64,000 nucleotides of DNA from JAEXOD01 sp963667875 (GTDB lineage: Bacteria > Bacteroidota > Ignavibacteria > Ignavibacteriales > Melioribacteraceae): the NCBI GenBank assembly GCA_963667875.2, contig CAXXGC010000013.1, positions 558,001 to 622,000 of the forward strand. The letters run 5' to 3'. The notes beneath the pieces were generated by a model that was not told the origin of the DNA, made no database searches, and saw only the letters and a program-made list of their open reading frames with translations. Both the position numbers and the translations under genes were made by a program. This document shows, one piece after another, positions 55,312 through 63,992 of this stretch (position 1 is its first letter; each line of letters opens with the position of its first letter).

Positions 55312-56130
55312 ATGATGGAAAGTTGTGATTCTCAAAATCAAACAGAAGAAGATTTAAAAGTTCAAAATACTATTTCGAAAATTAAACACCGTATTGCTGT
55401 TTTTAGTGGGAAAGGCGGTGTTGGTAAAACTACAGTTAGTGTAAATTTAGCCTACGCATTGCAGTTAGAGGGTTTTCAGGTTGGAATTTTAGATGCAGAT
55501 ATTACAGGACCAAATGTTCCTAAAATGCTTGGAATTGATCAAGATGCTATAGTGATGAATGAATCAATTTATCCGTATGAAAAATTTGGGGTAAAGATGA
55601 TTTCGGTTGCCGGACTAATTAAGCCCGGTCAGCCTTTAATTTGGCGCGGCCCAATGAGATCCAAAATAATCACTCAATTTCTAGCTGATGTTGACTGGGA
55701 AGAATTAGATTATTTAATTGCAGACTTACCTCCCGGAACTGGGGATGAAATACTTACCATTTCTCAACAAATGAAACCCGATTATGCGGTTATTGTAACT
55801 ACTCCTCAAGAAGTTTCTTTAATTGACGCTGAAAGAGCAATTAATATGGCAAAAAAACTTGAAATTCCAAATATTGGTGTAGTTGAAAATATGGCCGGGT
55901 ATATTTGTCCATCATGTAATGCCAAAATAGACTTATTCGGATCCGGTGGCGGACAAAAACTTGCAAAAGAAACAAATGTAACATTTCTTGGCTCAATACC
56001 TATTGATATTGATGCACGTATTTTTGGTGATTTGGGTACTCCTATTGTTCTTCAATCCCCAAATTCGTCTGTTTCGTTAGCCTTTACTGTTATATCAAAA
56101 AAAGTTGAACTTAAACTAAGTAATTTTTAA
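55312..56130 (+). CDS. Mrp/NBP35-type P-loop ATPase (Fe-S carrier)
   Basis: 272 residues. The deviant Walker A motif GKGGVGKTT at ~32-40, DADITGPNVPKMLG, DLPPGTGDE and the C-terminal CPSC (bridging-cluster cysteines) identify the Mrp/ApbC/NBP35 family, which holds and transfers a [4Fe-4S] cluster as a dimer. It lacks the N-terminal DUF59 of some Mrp proteins. In Desulfovibrio an Mrp-type protein works with ORP, matching this context. Confidence 0.93.
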   Translation: MMESCDSQNQTEEDLKVQNTISKIKHRIAVFSGKGGVGKTTVSVNLAYALQLEGFQVGILDADITGPNVPKMLGIDQDAIVMNESIYPYEKFGVKMISVAGLIKPGQPLIWRGPMRSKIITQFLADVDWEELDYLIADLPPGTGDEILTISQQMKPDYAVIVTTPQEVSLIDAERAINMAKKLEIPNIGVVENMAGYICPSCNAKIDLFGSGGGQKLAKETNVTFLGSIPIDIDARIFGDLGTPIVLQSPNSSVSLAFTVISKKVELKLSNF

Positions 56131-56154
56131 CTAAAATAATTTTACGGAACGGTA

Positions 56155-56598
56155 ATGAAAGCAACAAAAATTGGTATAATAATTTGTAGTAGATACAAAA
56201 ACTGCGCCGGAGGGAAATGTTTTAGAGCATTAAAAAACCGCGAAGGTGCTTTTGAAATGTATTTAGATAATGATGTTGAATTGGTTGGTTATACCGGATG
56301 TGATGGGTGTCCGGGTGGTAATATTGAATATACTCCGGAAGAAATGATAAAAAATGGTGCGGAGGTTATTCATTTAGCTACAGGATTTGTAGTTGGTTAT
56401 CCTCCCTGTCCGTTTATTAATAATTTTATTGAATTTATAGAAACTAAATACAAATTAAAAGTTGTTGTTGGAACTCATCCTATTCCAGAAAAGTATTACA
56501 AAACCCATACGGAACTTGGTACCTATAATAATCCGGAGTTTAAAGAATTGATTAAGCACGTTGTTACAAATGAACAAATTAGACTAAACTATAATTAA
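56155..56598 (+). CDS. CGGC domain protein
   Basis: 147 residues. Cys-rich: IICSRYKNCAGGKCFRAL and GYTGCDGCPGGNIEY, then PPCPFI, the pattern of the putative metal-binding CGGC domain. Function is not established. It lies within the operon with 24 and 10 bp gaps, directly before the second radical SAM gene. Confidence 0.85.
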   Translation: MKATKIGIIICSRYKNCAGGKCFRALKNREGAFEMYLDNDVELVGYTGCDGCPGGNIEYTPEEMIKNGAEVIHLATGFVVGYPPCPFINNFIEFIETKYKLKVVVGTHPIPEKYYKTHTELGTYNNPEFKELIKHVVTNEQIRLNYN

Positions 56599-56608
56599 CG
56601 AGTAAAAT

Positions 56609-57550
56609 ATGATTGTTTATGGTCCCGTACCGTCAAGAAGACTTGGCAGAAGTCTTGGAGTCAACAATATCCCGTTAAAAAATTGCAGTTATTCTTGTAT
56701 CTATTGTCAAGTTGGTTTAACCACTAATTTAACAACTGAACGGAAAGAATTTTTTAAACCTGAAGATATTTATTCGCAAGTCGAATCAAAAATTAATCAA
56801 TTAAAAGAAAATGACGAGAAAGTAGATTATATTTCATTTGTGCCCGATGGCGAGCCAACACTAGACATCAATTTAGGAAAAACAATATCTAGATTAAAAG
56901 ATTTTGGAATAAAAATAGCCGTAATTACAAATTCAACATTAATTAATAAAAAAGATGTACAAGAAGATTTATTTTTAGCCGATTTAGTGTCAGTTAAAAT
57001 CGATTCAGTTTGTAAAGATGTTTGGCAAAAAATTAATCGGCCTCACAAAAATATAAGTTTTGATGTTATGTTGGGTGGAATTATTGAATTTTCCAAAAAC
57101 TACAAAGGAATACTTTTTACAGAGACAATGCTTTCCGGCGGTTATAATGACAGTATCGAATCGTTATATAAGACTGCATTATTTATCAATAACATAAATC
57201 CTCAGAAAGTATTTATGTTAGTCCCAATACGGCCACCGGCTGTTGATTTAAAAAATACCGCCAATGAAAATTTAATAAACGCGCGTCACATATTTGAAAT
57301 AATTAATAGCAAGTTTGAACTAATTGATTATAACGAGGGTGATAATTTTGTATTTTGTAATAATCCCGAAGAAGAGCTTTTAAGTATAATTGCTGTACAT
57401 CCAATGCGAAAAGATGCAGTTGAAGCTTTTCTTTATAAAGCAAAAATAAACTGGGATGTAATAGAAAATTTAAAATCGAATAAAAGAATTATCGAAGTAA
57501 ATTTTAACGGTAATTCATATTTCAAAAATAATAATAAAGAGGTAATATAA
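56609..57550 (+). CDS. Radical SAM protein, paralogue of the first operon gene
   Basis: 313 residues. GPVPSRRLGRSLG opens the protein, followed by CSYSCIYC (Cys26, 30, 33). PDGEPTLDINLG and KIDSVCKDVWQKINRPH parallel the protein at 51964, so the two are related along their length. It has a normal ATG start, which helps define the core of the family. It overlaps the next ORF by one base. Product unknown. Confidence 0.87.
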   Translation: MIVYGPVPSRRLGRSLGVNNIPLKNCSYSCIYCQVGLTTNLTTERKEFFKPEDIYSQVESKINQLKENDEKVDYISFVPDGEPTLDINLGKTISRLKDFGIKIAVITNSTLINKKDVQEDLFLADLVSVKIDSVCKDVWQKINRPHKNISFDVMLGGIIEFSKNYKGILFTETMLSGGYNDSIESLYKTALFINNINPQKVFMLVPIRPPAVDLKNTANENLINARHIFEIINSKFELIDYNEGDNFVFCNNPEEELLSIIAVHPMRKDAVEAFLYKAKINWDVIENLKSNKRIIEVNFNGNSYFKNNNKEVI

Positions 57551-57759
57551 TGCCAAATAAAGATGGAACAGGTCCAAACGGACAAGGTTCTTTAACCGGA
57601 AGAAAAAGAGGAAATTGCGGAACAAGCAAAACCGAAAAAGAAACTGCCAAAAACAACACTATATTTGGTGTTGGACGAGGCGGAAAACCGCGTGGTGGTG
57701 GAAAAGGTAAAGGTTTTAGCGGTGGCAGAAATAACAATAACTCAACCGAGAATAAATAA
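57550..57759 (+). CDS. Small Gly-rich protein (DUF5320-like)
   Basis: 69 residues starting MPNKDGTGPNGQGSLTGRKRG, the DGTGPxGxG-xTG opening of small DUF5320-type proteins found beside NifX/ORP-like genes in anaerobes. The rest is Gly, Arg and Lys rich and looks disordered. It starts in the stop codon of the radical SAM gene. A scaffold or accessory role is a guess. Confidence 0.75.
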   Translation: MPNKDGTGPNGQGSLTGRKRGNCGTSKTEKETAKNNTIFGVGRGGKPRGGGKGKGFSGGRNNNNSTENK

Positions 57760-57763
57760 ACAC

Positions 57764-58210
57764 ATGAAAATTGCGTTTGCTACAGTAAATAACAACATTG
57801 ATTCAATGTTAAGCGAAATTTTTGGACGAACAAATTATTTTATTTTATACGATTCAAATACAAAAACGCTAAACATTCATCCTAATTGCAACAAAAACGT
57901 AATTGGTGCGGCCGGAATACAAGCCGCCCAATTTTTAATATCGCAAGATGTTGATATTGTTGTTACAGGATATATTGGTGATAATGCCATTCGATTTTTA
58001 TCCTTGGCAAAAATCAAAATCGAATCAAATGTAACAGGTACAGTAAGCGAATTACTTAAACAAGTTAAAGATAATTTAAATTTTGATGATTTTAGAAATA
58101 ATAAAATTAGTATAAATAAAAACTTTGGTAACAAAAACAAATGGTGTTTGGATAATGTAACACCTCAAAAACAAGAAATAACAAAGAAGAAAAAAATGGA
58201 GAATAATTAA
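57764..58210 (+). CDS. NifX/NifB-C-like (dinitrogenase Fe-Mo cofactor) protein 1
   Basis: 148 residues. KIAFATVNNNIDSMLSEIFGRTNYFILYD opens the NifX-like fold and AGIQAAQFLISQDVDIVVTGYIGDNA is the cofactor-binding half. A Lys-rich tail of ~45 residues follows. The frame runs upstream to 57665 inside the Gly-rich gene, but the ATG at 57764 starts exactly at the domain. It is one of three such proteins in the operon and is a candidate ORP or cluster carrier. Confidence 0.88.
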   Translation: MKIAFATVNNNIDSMLSEIFGRTNYFILYDSNTKTLNIHPNCNKNVIGAAGIQAAQFLISQDVDIVVTGYIGDNAIRFLSLAKIKIESNVTGTVSELLKQVKDNLNFDDFRNNKISINKNFGNKNKWCLDNVTPQKQEITKKKKMENN

Positions 58211-58211
58211 A

Positions 58212-58583
58212 ATGATTTTAGCAATAGCAGTTGAAGCAGCAAATACGACAGAAACAAAAATAGCAGAACATTTTGGTAGATGTGTTGGATTTAATCTTTT
58301 ACATATCAACGAAAAAAAAGAAATTATTAAACAAGAATTTGCCGGTAATCCACTTGATGGTACATCAGGCGGAACATGTCAATTACCGCATTTTGTAAAC
58401 CAGCTTAAAGCAAATGTTATTATTGCCGGCGGAATGGGTCCAAAAGCAGTTCAACTTTTCCAATCGTATGGAATTGAAGTTATTACTGCACCGGGAATGT
58501 TGGTTGACCAAGTTTTACCATTGTTTTTGCAAGGTGAAATTAGTGGATATGAAGAATGTAAAAATCACGCTCACGAGTGTTAG
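58212..58583 (+). CDS. NifX/NifB-C-like protein 2
   Basis: 123 residues: AEHFGRCVGFNLLHI, GTSGGTCQLPHFVNQLKANVIIAGGMGPKAVQLF, and a His/Cys-rich end ECKNHAHEC that could bind metal. Directly precedes the ferredoxin-ATPase pair. In Desulfovibrio the ORP protein of this fold carries a Mo-Cu cluster; whether this one does is unknown. Confidence 0.9.
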   Translation: MILAIAVEAANTTETKIAEHFGRCVGFNLLHINEKKEIIKQEFAGNPLDGTSGGTCQLPHFVNQLKANVIIAGGMGPKAVQLFQSYGIEVITAPGMLVDQVLPLFLQGEISGYEECKNHAHEC

Positions 58584-58592
58584 GAATATTTT

Positions 58593-59444
58593 ATGATTAT
58601 TTCAGTTGCTTCCGGAAAAGGCGGCACAGGAAAAACAACTATTGCAGCAAGTTTAGCATCTGTTATTGATAAAAGCGTTTATATAGATTGTGATGTTGAG
58701 GAACCTAACGGACATTTGCTGCTTAAACCGGAATTTATTTCGGAAGAGAGTGTAGATAAATTTCTTCCCCTCATTGATCAAGAGAAATGTGCATTCTGCG
58801 GCAAGTGTGTTGATGTTTGTGAATTCAACGCATTGATAAATCTTAAATTCGAAATAGCTCTTTTCGACGAGATGTGTCACGGCTGTGGTGCTTGCAAATA
58901 TTTTTGTCCTTCAAAAATCATTACCGATTTTGTGAAAGAGATTGGTGTTGTAAGATTTGGGAATACAAAGGAAAAAATTCTTTTTGCAGACGGACTATTA
59001 AACATTGGTGAAGTTGCTGCGGCTCCATTAATTAAGGAAGTAAAGAAAAAAATCAGTAAGGATAGGATTAACATTCTTGATTCCCCTCCCGGAACTTCGT
59101 GTTCGATGGTGGAAACGGTAAAAAATTCCGATATATGTGTTCTTGTTACGGAATCAACTCCATTTGGGTTAAATGATCTGAAACTTGCTATTGAAGTATT
59201 AAAAACAATAAATATTCCTATTGGTGTTGTTATCAATAAATACGATTCTTCTTTTTTAGAAATGGAAAATTTTCTAAATGAAAAAAACATTCAAATCTTT
59301 CTTAAAATTCCGTTCGATAGAAAATATGCCGAATCATATTCGGAGGGAACGTTACCTTTAATTAAATACCCCGAGTTAAAAAATGATTTTATAACTCTTT
59401 ATCAAAAGATTATCCAAAAAGCGGGAAATGTAAATGCCGGATAA
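58593..59444 (+). CDS. MinD-type P-loop ATPase with inserted ferredoxin domain (1)
   Basis: 283 residues. GKGGTGKTT near the N-terminus and SPPGTSCSM further on give the MinD/NifH-type ATPase. Between them, CAFCGKCVDVC and CHGCGACKYFC would bind two [4Fe-4S] clusters. Such proteins come as tandem pairs in ORP loci (as DVU2103/DVU2104 in D. vulgaris, from memory). Its end overlaps the next gene by 11 bases. Confidence 0.93.
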   Translation: MIISVASGKGGTGKTTIAASLASVIDKSVYIDCDVEEPNGHLLLKPEFISEESVDKFLPLIDQEKCAFCGKCVDVCEFNALINLKFEIALFDEMCHGCGACKYFCPSKIITDFVKEIGVVRFGNTKEKILFADGLLNIGEVAAAPLIKEVKKKISKDRINILDSPPGTSCSMVETVKNSDICVLVTESTPFGLNDLKLAIEVLKTINIPIGVVINKYDSSFLEMENFLNEKNIQIFLKIPFDRKYAESYSEGTLPLIKYPELKNDFITLYQKIIQKAGNVNAG

Positions 59445-60327
59445 ACTGTATAAACAAATTGTAATATTAAGCGGCAAAGGCGGAACCGGCAAAACAACTT
59501 TGTCCGCTGCATTTGCAAGTATAATAAATAAAAAAATAATTATCGATTGTGATGTTGACGCCGCAAACCTTCATCTCATTCTTAAACCGGGAGTGATTAA
59601 CAGCTTTAATTTTTCCGGTGGTAAAAAAGCAATAATAGACCAAGAGAAGTGTGAAGAGTGCGGTTTATGCCAAACCGTTTGCAAATTTGAAGCAATTTCA
59701 AATTATGAGATTGACCAATTAAGTTGTGAGGGTTGCGGATTTTGTTTTAGAATATGCCCTTATGAAGCCATTAAATTTAGTACAACAGAATCCGGGAAAT
59801 ACTTTGAATGCAAATTGCCTGACGAATCAAAATTTTATTACGCAAAACTTTTCCCGGGTGAAGGGAATTCCGGTAAACTTGTAAGTGAAATAAAAAGAAA
59901 AGCCTTAGAAAATATTCAACCGGATGTTGAATGGGTTATAGTTGACGGGCCTCCGGGAATAGGATGCCCTGTAAATGCAAGTATATCTTCAGCCGACTAC
60001 GTTGTTATTGTTACCGAACCGACTTTATCAGGAATTCATGACCTAAAAAGATTAGTTTCATTGCTAAACACTTTTAAAATTAGCACCGGAATAATAATTA
60101 ACAAATATGATTTGAATGAAGATATTACTAATCAAATTTTTCAATATGCAAAAAGTGAAGAGATTCCAATTAGCGGTTTACTTCCATTTGATTCGGCATT
60201 TATGAAAGCACTTATTAATGGTAAAAACATAGTTGAAATTAATAAAAATATCCGGCACAAAATTCTTGATATTTTTGAACAAATAGAATATCACATCAAT
60301 TATCAAACATTAAAAAAACAGGTATAA
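59434..60327 (+). CDS. MinD-type P-loop ATPase with inserted ferredoxin domain (2)
   Basis: 297 residues, a paralogue of the preceding protein: GKGGTGKTT, CEECGLCQTVC and CEGCGFCFRIC, then DGPPGIGCPVNAS. Overlapping genes and matching domains suggest a heterodimer in which ATP hydrolysis drives electron or cluster transfer, as proposed for related ATPases. It ends one base before the third NifX-like gene. Confidence 0.93.
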   Translation: MPDKLYKQIVILSGKGGTGKTTLSAAFASIINKKIIIDCDVDAANLHLILKPGVINSFNFSGGKKAIIDQEKCEECGLCQTVCKFEAISNYEIDQLSCEGCGFCFRICPYEAIKFSTTESGKYFECKLPDESKFYYAKLFPGEGNSGKLVSEIKRKALENIQPDVEWVIVDGPPGIGCPVNASISSADYVVIVTEPTLSGIHDLKRLVSLLNTFKISTGIIINKYDLNEDITNQIFQYAKSEEIPISGLLPFDSAFMKALINGKNIVEINKNIRHKILDIFEQIEYHINYQTLKKQV

Positions 60328-60328
60328 T

Positions 60329-60649
60329 ATGAAAATAGCTATAACATCAACAGGCGGCTCAATGGATTCACTAATTAGTGAACAATTTGGTCGGTGCCAA
60401 TATTTTTTAATTGTGGATTCCGAAACAATGAAGTTTGAAGCCATATCTAACCAAGCCGAACAAATGCAAAGCGGTGCCGGACCAAAAGCCGCTGAATTGA
60501 TTATTAAGAATGGAGCTGAAGTTTTGTTAACCGGACATGTTGGCGACAAAGCCGAAGAAGCACTTAAAAAAGGAAAGATAAAAATTGTTGTTGGATTAAA
60601 AGGCAACTTAAAAATTAATGATGCCCTAAATAATTATTTAGCAAAATAA
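60329..60649 (+). CDS. NifX/NifB-C-like protein 3 (closest in size to ORP)
   Basis: 106 residues: KIAITSTGGSMDSLISEQFGRCQYFLIVDS and SGAGPKAAELIIKNGAEVLLTGHVGDKA. This is the minimal domain without extensions, about the size of the Desulfovibrio orange protein. It is the last gene of the tight operon; a 119 bp gap follows. Confidence 0.9.
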   Translation: MKIAITSTGGSMDSLISEQFGRCQYFLIVDSETMKFEAISNQAEQMQSGAGPKAAELIIKNGAEVLLTGHVGDKAEEALKKGKIKIVVGLKGNLKINDALNNYLAK

Positions 60650-60768
60650 AATAGATATTTATAATTTCACTTTACGGCGTAATTAATTTACTTCTAACTT
60701 AGTGCGGATTAATACATAATGTTAACAAAAAATCCCCCTTTTGATATTTTTATATAGGAAATTATATA

Positions 60769-61521
60769 GTGCAGGAAATAAAAAACGTAAAAAAAATCGA
60801 AACTCCAAATTTAATTATTAAGATTATTTACGATAACAATTTAATGGAAGGAAATTTTCAAACTGATTGGGGATTTTCATGTTTGATTGAATTTGATAAT
60901 ATTAATATACTGTTTGATACCGGAGAGAATGGTCAAATACTTTTAGATAATATGAAAAAACTTAACGTTGATCCTAAAGATTTAAATATTATTTTTTTGT
61001 CTCATTACCATCACGACCATACCGGCGGGTTAAAAGAATTATTAAAAATCAATCCCAATGTAAAAATTTATTATCCGGAATCATTTCCTAAAGAATTAAC
61101 TGAAATTATAAATAATTCCGGTGCGTCATTTATCCCCATTTCCAATTTTTTGGAACTATCTACAAATATATATTCTCTTGGCGTAATTGACGGAATAATT
61201 CCCGAACAATCCCTTGCCTTACGTACACCCAAAGGAATAATAATTATTACCGGCTGTGCTCATCCCGGTATTATTCAAATTGTAGAAAGAACAAAAAATA
61301 TGTTTCCCGATGAATTAATTTATCTTGTATTAGGCGGTTTCCATTTACATCGTTTAGATAAAAATGAAATAATTGGAATAATTACTAAAATGATTAAAAT
61401 TGGAGTACAAACAGTTGCTCCCGCACATTGTACGGGTAATAAAGCATCCCAAATGTTCAAAGAGTTATTTAAAACTGATTATATTGAAATAGGTATTGGA
61501 AAAATAATTCAATTAGATTAA
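60769..61521 (+). CDS. MBL-fold metallohydrolase
   Basis: 250 residues. LSHYHHDHTGG is the HxHxDH zinc/iron motif; TGCAHPG and GGFHLHRL supply further ligands, and PAHCTG closes the site. This pattern matches the dihydropterin-methyl-RFAP synthase-like group also found beside NifX-like genes in anaerobes. The start is GTG with AGGA upstream. It follows the ORP-like operon on the same strand after 119 bp. Confidence 0.88.
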   Translation: MQEIKNVKKIETPNLIIKIIYDNNLMEGNFQTDWGFSCLIEFDNINILFDTGENGQILLDNMKKLNVDPKDLNIIFLSHYHHDHTGGLKELLKINPNVKIYYPESFPKELTEIINNSGASFIPISNFLELSTNIYSLGVIDGIIPEQSLALRTPKGIIIITGCAHPGIIQIVERTKNMFPDELIYLVLGGFHLHRLDKNEIIGIITKMIKIGVQTVAPAHCTGNKASQMFKELFKTDYIEIGIGKIIQLD

Positions 61522-61579
61522 TAAATATGAACAATATTAAATTTTTTTTAGGACCAACAACTAATGTTTTGGAGAATTA

Positions 61580-62191
61580 ATGTCTGATTTAGAATCCATA
61601 CCAAAATCCGAGAGTGATTACCTTCTTAATGAATGGGGCTACAATTTAATGGAAGAGTATTTAACATCTATAACGGCAGCAAACTTTCCCCCTAATTGTG
61701 TTGTATTAGATATTGCAACAGGAACCGGAAGAGCGGCTTCAACTTTAACACGGCTTGGTTATAATGTGATGACCGGCGATTTTAATTTTGATTTAAAGTG
61801 CGAAAGTGATAAAAGAATTTCCGAAAAATATTTCCATAAAGTAAAATATATTAAACTGGATTTGGAAAAGATTCCTTTTGCAAATGATTTTATAGAAAAT
61901 ATTGTTTGCATAAATACTATTCACGAGCTTGGTAATCCCCTTTTGTGTTTAAATGAAATTTTCCGTATCCATAAACCAAACGGGAAACTGGTTATTGCCG
62001 ATTTTAATTTGGAAGGATATGATATAATGGATAAACTTCATAAAAAAAGATATAATAGATTGCACCCAAGGGGTAAAATGCCTTTAGAAGAATTAAATAA
62101 TATTCTAATTAATAATTATTCTTCTATAAATGAAATTAACACAAAACTAAATAAAATATTTATTGCAAGCGGAAAACGATATGTTAACTAA
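61580..62191 (+). CDS. Class I SAM-dependent methyltransferase
   Basis: 203 residues. LDIATGTGRAASTL is motif I; KLDLEKIPFANDFIENIVCINTIHEL includes the motif III/IV region. It resembles UbiE-like small-molecule methyltransferases; the substrate is unknown. GGAG precedes the ATG. The end overlaps the thioesterase gene by 11 bases. Confidence 0.88.
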   Translation: MSDLESIPKSESDYLLNEWGYNLMEEYLTSITAANFPPNCVVLDIATGTGRAASTLTRLGYNVMTGDFNFDLKCESDKRISEKYFHKVKYIKLDLEKIPFANDFIENIVCINTIHELGNPLLCLNEIFRIHKPNGKLVIADFNLEGYDIMDKLHKKRYNRLHPRGKMPLEELNNILINNYSSINEINTKLNKIFIASGKRYVN

Positions 62192-62609
62192 CACATTAAG
62201 CAAATTTAATATTGCTGAACAAGTACCAACTGAAATTTTATTAACTGTGAACACATACGATATAGATGTTGCCGGCCATGTAAATAATATAGTTTATATC
62301 CGCTGGCTTGAAGATTTACGTAACAATTTTTTTTCAAAAACACATCCAATGGAGCTGATTCTTAAAGCAAATCATTATTTATTTGTTGTTTCGTGCGATG
62401 TAAAATATAAAAAACAAATTAAACTTTTTGATAAACCAGTGGGCAAAATGTTTTTACAAAACCATTCGCATGGTTTATTTACTTTAAAAGCAGAAATAAT
62501 TATTAATAATCATATTGCTTTTAGTGCTATTCAAAAATGTGTGTTCGTAAATTTAAGTAATAATAAAATGTTCACGGGAAACGTTAATGAACTTATTACC
62601 AATCTTTAA
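62181..62609 (+). CDS. Acyl thioesterase (hot-dog fold, 4HBT type)
   Basis: 142 residues. TYDIDVAGHVNNIVYIRWLEDLR is the hot-dog thioesterase core with the catalytic Asp and the HVNN segment. A TTG at 62163 also opens the frame, but the ATG at 62181 has GGAA at a normal distance. It is coupled to the methyltransferase gene. The substrate acyl group is unknown. Confidence 0.85.
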   Translation: MLTNTLSKFNIAEQVPTEILLTVNTYDIDVAGHVNNIVYIRWLEDLRNNFFSKTHPMELILKANHYLFVVSCDVKYKKQIKLFDKPVGKMFLQNHSHGLFTLKAEIIINNHIAFSAIQKCVFVNLSNNKMFTGNVNELITNL

Positions 62610-62655
62610 ACTATACAATTTACACTTTAATTTATACTCAAATAAGGAATAAAAT

Positions 62656-63837
62656 ATGAATACTAGAAACATGGGATTTAATACTAAACTGATTCACGGT
62701 GGAGAATTTGAAGATCAATATGGAAGTGCTACTGTACCTATTTATCAAACTTCTACATTTAAGTTTAAAAACGCTAAACACGGGGCTGAGTGTTTTTCGG
62801 GTCAAGCAGATGGATACATTTATACTCGAATTGCAAATCCAACTATACGTGCACTTGAAATTAATATTGCAGAGATGGAAAACGGTTACGATGGAATTGC
62901 AACCAGTTCCGGAATGGCTGCTATAACAAGTGTTTATATGGCTCTATTAGGTGCAGGAAGTCACATCATCAGTACTGCTTCGGTATATGGACCTGCCCGC
63001 GGTGTACTGGAAAAAGACTTTTCCCGCTTTGGAGTTGAAGCAAGTTTTATAAGTACTTCTGACATAAAAAATATTGAACTAGTAATTAAGGGAAATAGCA
63101 AAGTTCTTTATGTTGAAACGCCATCTAATCCTACAATGGAAATTACCGATATTAAATTATGTGCAGAAATAGCAAAAAAATACAATTTGATTTTAGTTGT
63201 GGATAATACTTTTGCAACACCGTATTTACAAAAGCCGCTTGATTTAGGAGCCGATGTAGTTTTACATTCCGTCACAAAATTTATAAATGGCCATGCCGAT
63301 ATTGTTGGTGGTATTGTTGTAACTAAGAATAAAAATTTATTCGATAAAATTCGTCATTCAATGGTTTATATGGGTTGTAACATGGATCCGCATCAGGCTT
63401 ATATGGTATTACGCGGATTAAAAACTTTAGCTTTACGAGTTGAAAGAAATCAAGAAAATGCTCTAAAAGTTGCCCATTTTCTTGAAAATCATCCCAAAAT
63501 TGCATGGGTAAAATATCCGGGCCTTGAATCACATCCACAATACGAATTGGCAAAAACACAAATGAGTGGTTTTGGATCAATGATTAGTTTTGGAGTAAAA
63601 GGTGGATTGGAAGCCGGTAGTAAACTAATGGATAACGTACATTTAGCATTATTAGCAGTATCTTTAGGCGGGGTAGAAACTTTAATTCAGCACCCAGCAT
63701 CAATGACTCATGCTGCTGTAAGTAAAGCAGATAAACTTAATGCCGGAATTACAGATGATTTAGTTCGTTTATCCGTTGGAATTGAGGATATTCAAGATAT
63801 TATTGCAGATTTAGAACAAGCACTCGAAAAGGTCTAA
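62656..63837 (+). CDS. Cys/Met-metabolism PLP enzyme (methionine gamma-lyase-like)
   Basis: 393 residues. GFNTKLIHGGEFEDQYGSATVPIYQTSTF and YIYTRIANPTIRALE are conserved, HSVTKFINGHAD holds the PLP lysine, and LGGVETLIQHPASMTH closes the active site. By overall sequence it is closest to methionine gamma-lyases, but the Cys next to the active-site Tyr in characterised lyases (YGCT) is replaced: here YGPARG. It could be a cystathionine gamma-lyase/synthase-type or homocysteine-forming enzyme instead. AAGGAA precedes the ATG. Confidence 0.88.
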   Translation: MNTRNMGFNTKLIHGGEFEDQYGSATVPIYQTSTFKFKNAKHGAECFSGQADGYIYTRIANPTIRALEINIAEMENGYDGIATSSGMAAITSVYMALLGAGSHIISTASVYGPARGVLEKDFSRFGVEASFISTSDIKNIELVIKGNSKVLYVETPSNPTMEITDIKLCAEIAKKYNLILVVDNTFATPYLQKPLDLGADVVLHSVTKFINGHADIVGGIVVTKNKNLFDKIRHSMVYMGCNMDPHQAYMVLRGLKTLALRVERNQENALKVAHFLENHPKIAWVKYPGLESHPQYELAKTQMSGFGSMISFGVKGGLEAGSKLMDNVHLALLAVSLGGVETLIQHPASMTHAAVSKADKLNAGITDDLVRLSVGIEDIQDIIADLEQALEKV

Positions 63838-63992
63838 TAAGTAAATTTACATTTTTTCATCAGAGACATAACAAAAAATTTATAATTGAAATTTATTACA
63901 TTATCCGAACATTTTGAAGTAATTAGTTGTTAGTGTTAAGTGTAAGTGAAATAATTAAATACCATAACTTAAACAAAATAGGGAGAATTAAA

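Noticed and set aside
62610..62655. A SAM-sensing riboswitch ahead of the sulfur amino acid enzyme.
   Set aside because: Only 46 bases of AT-rich sequence separate it from the previous gene, with no paired elements.
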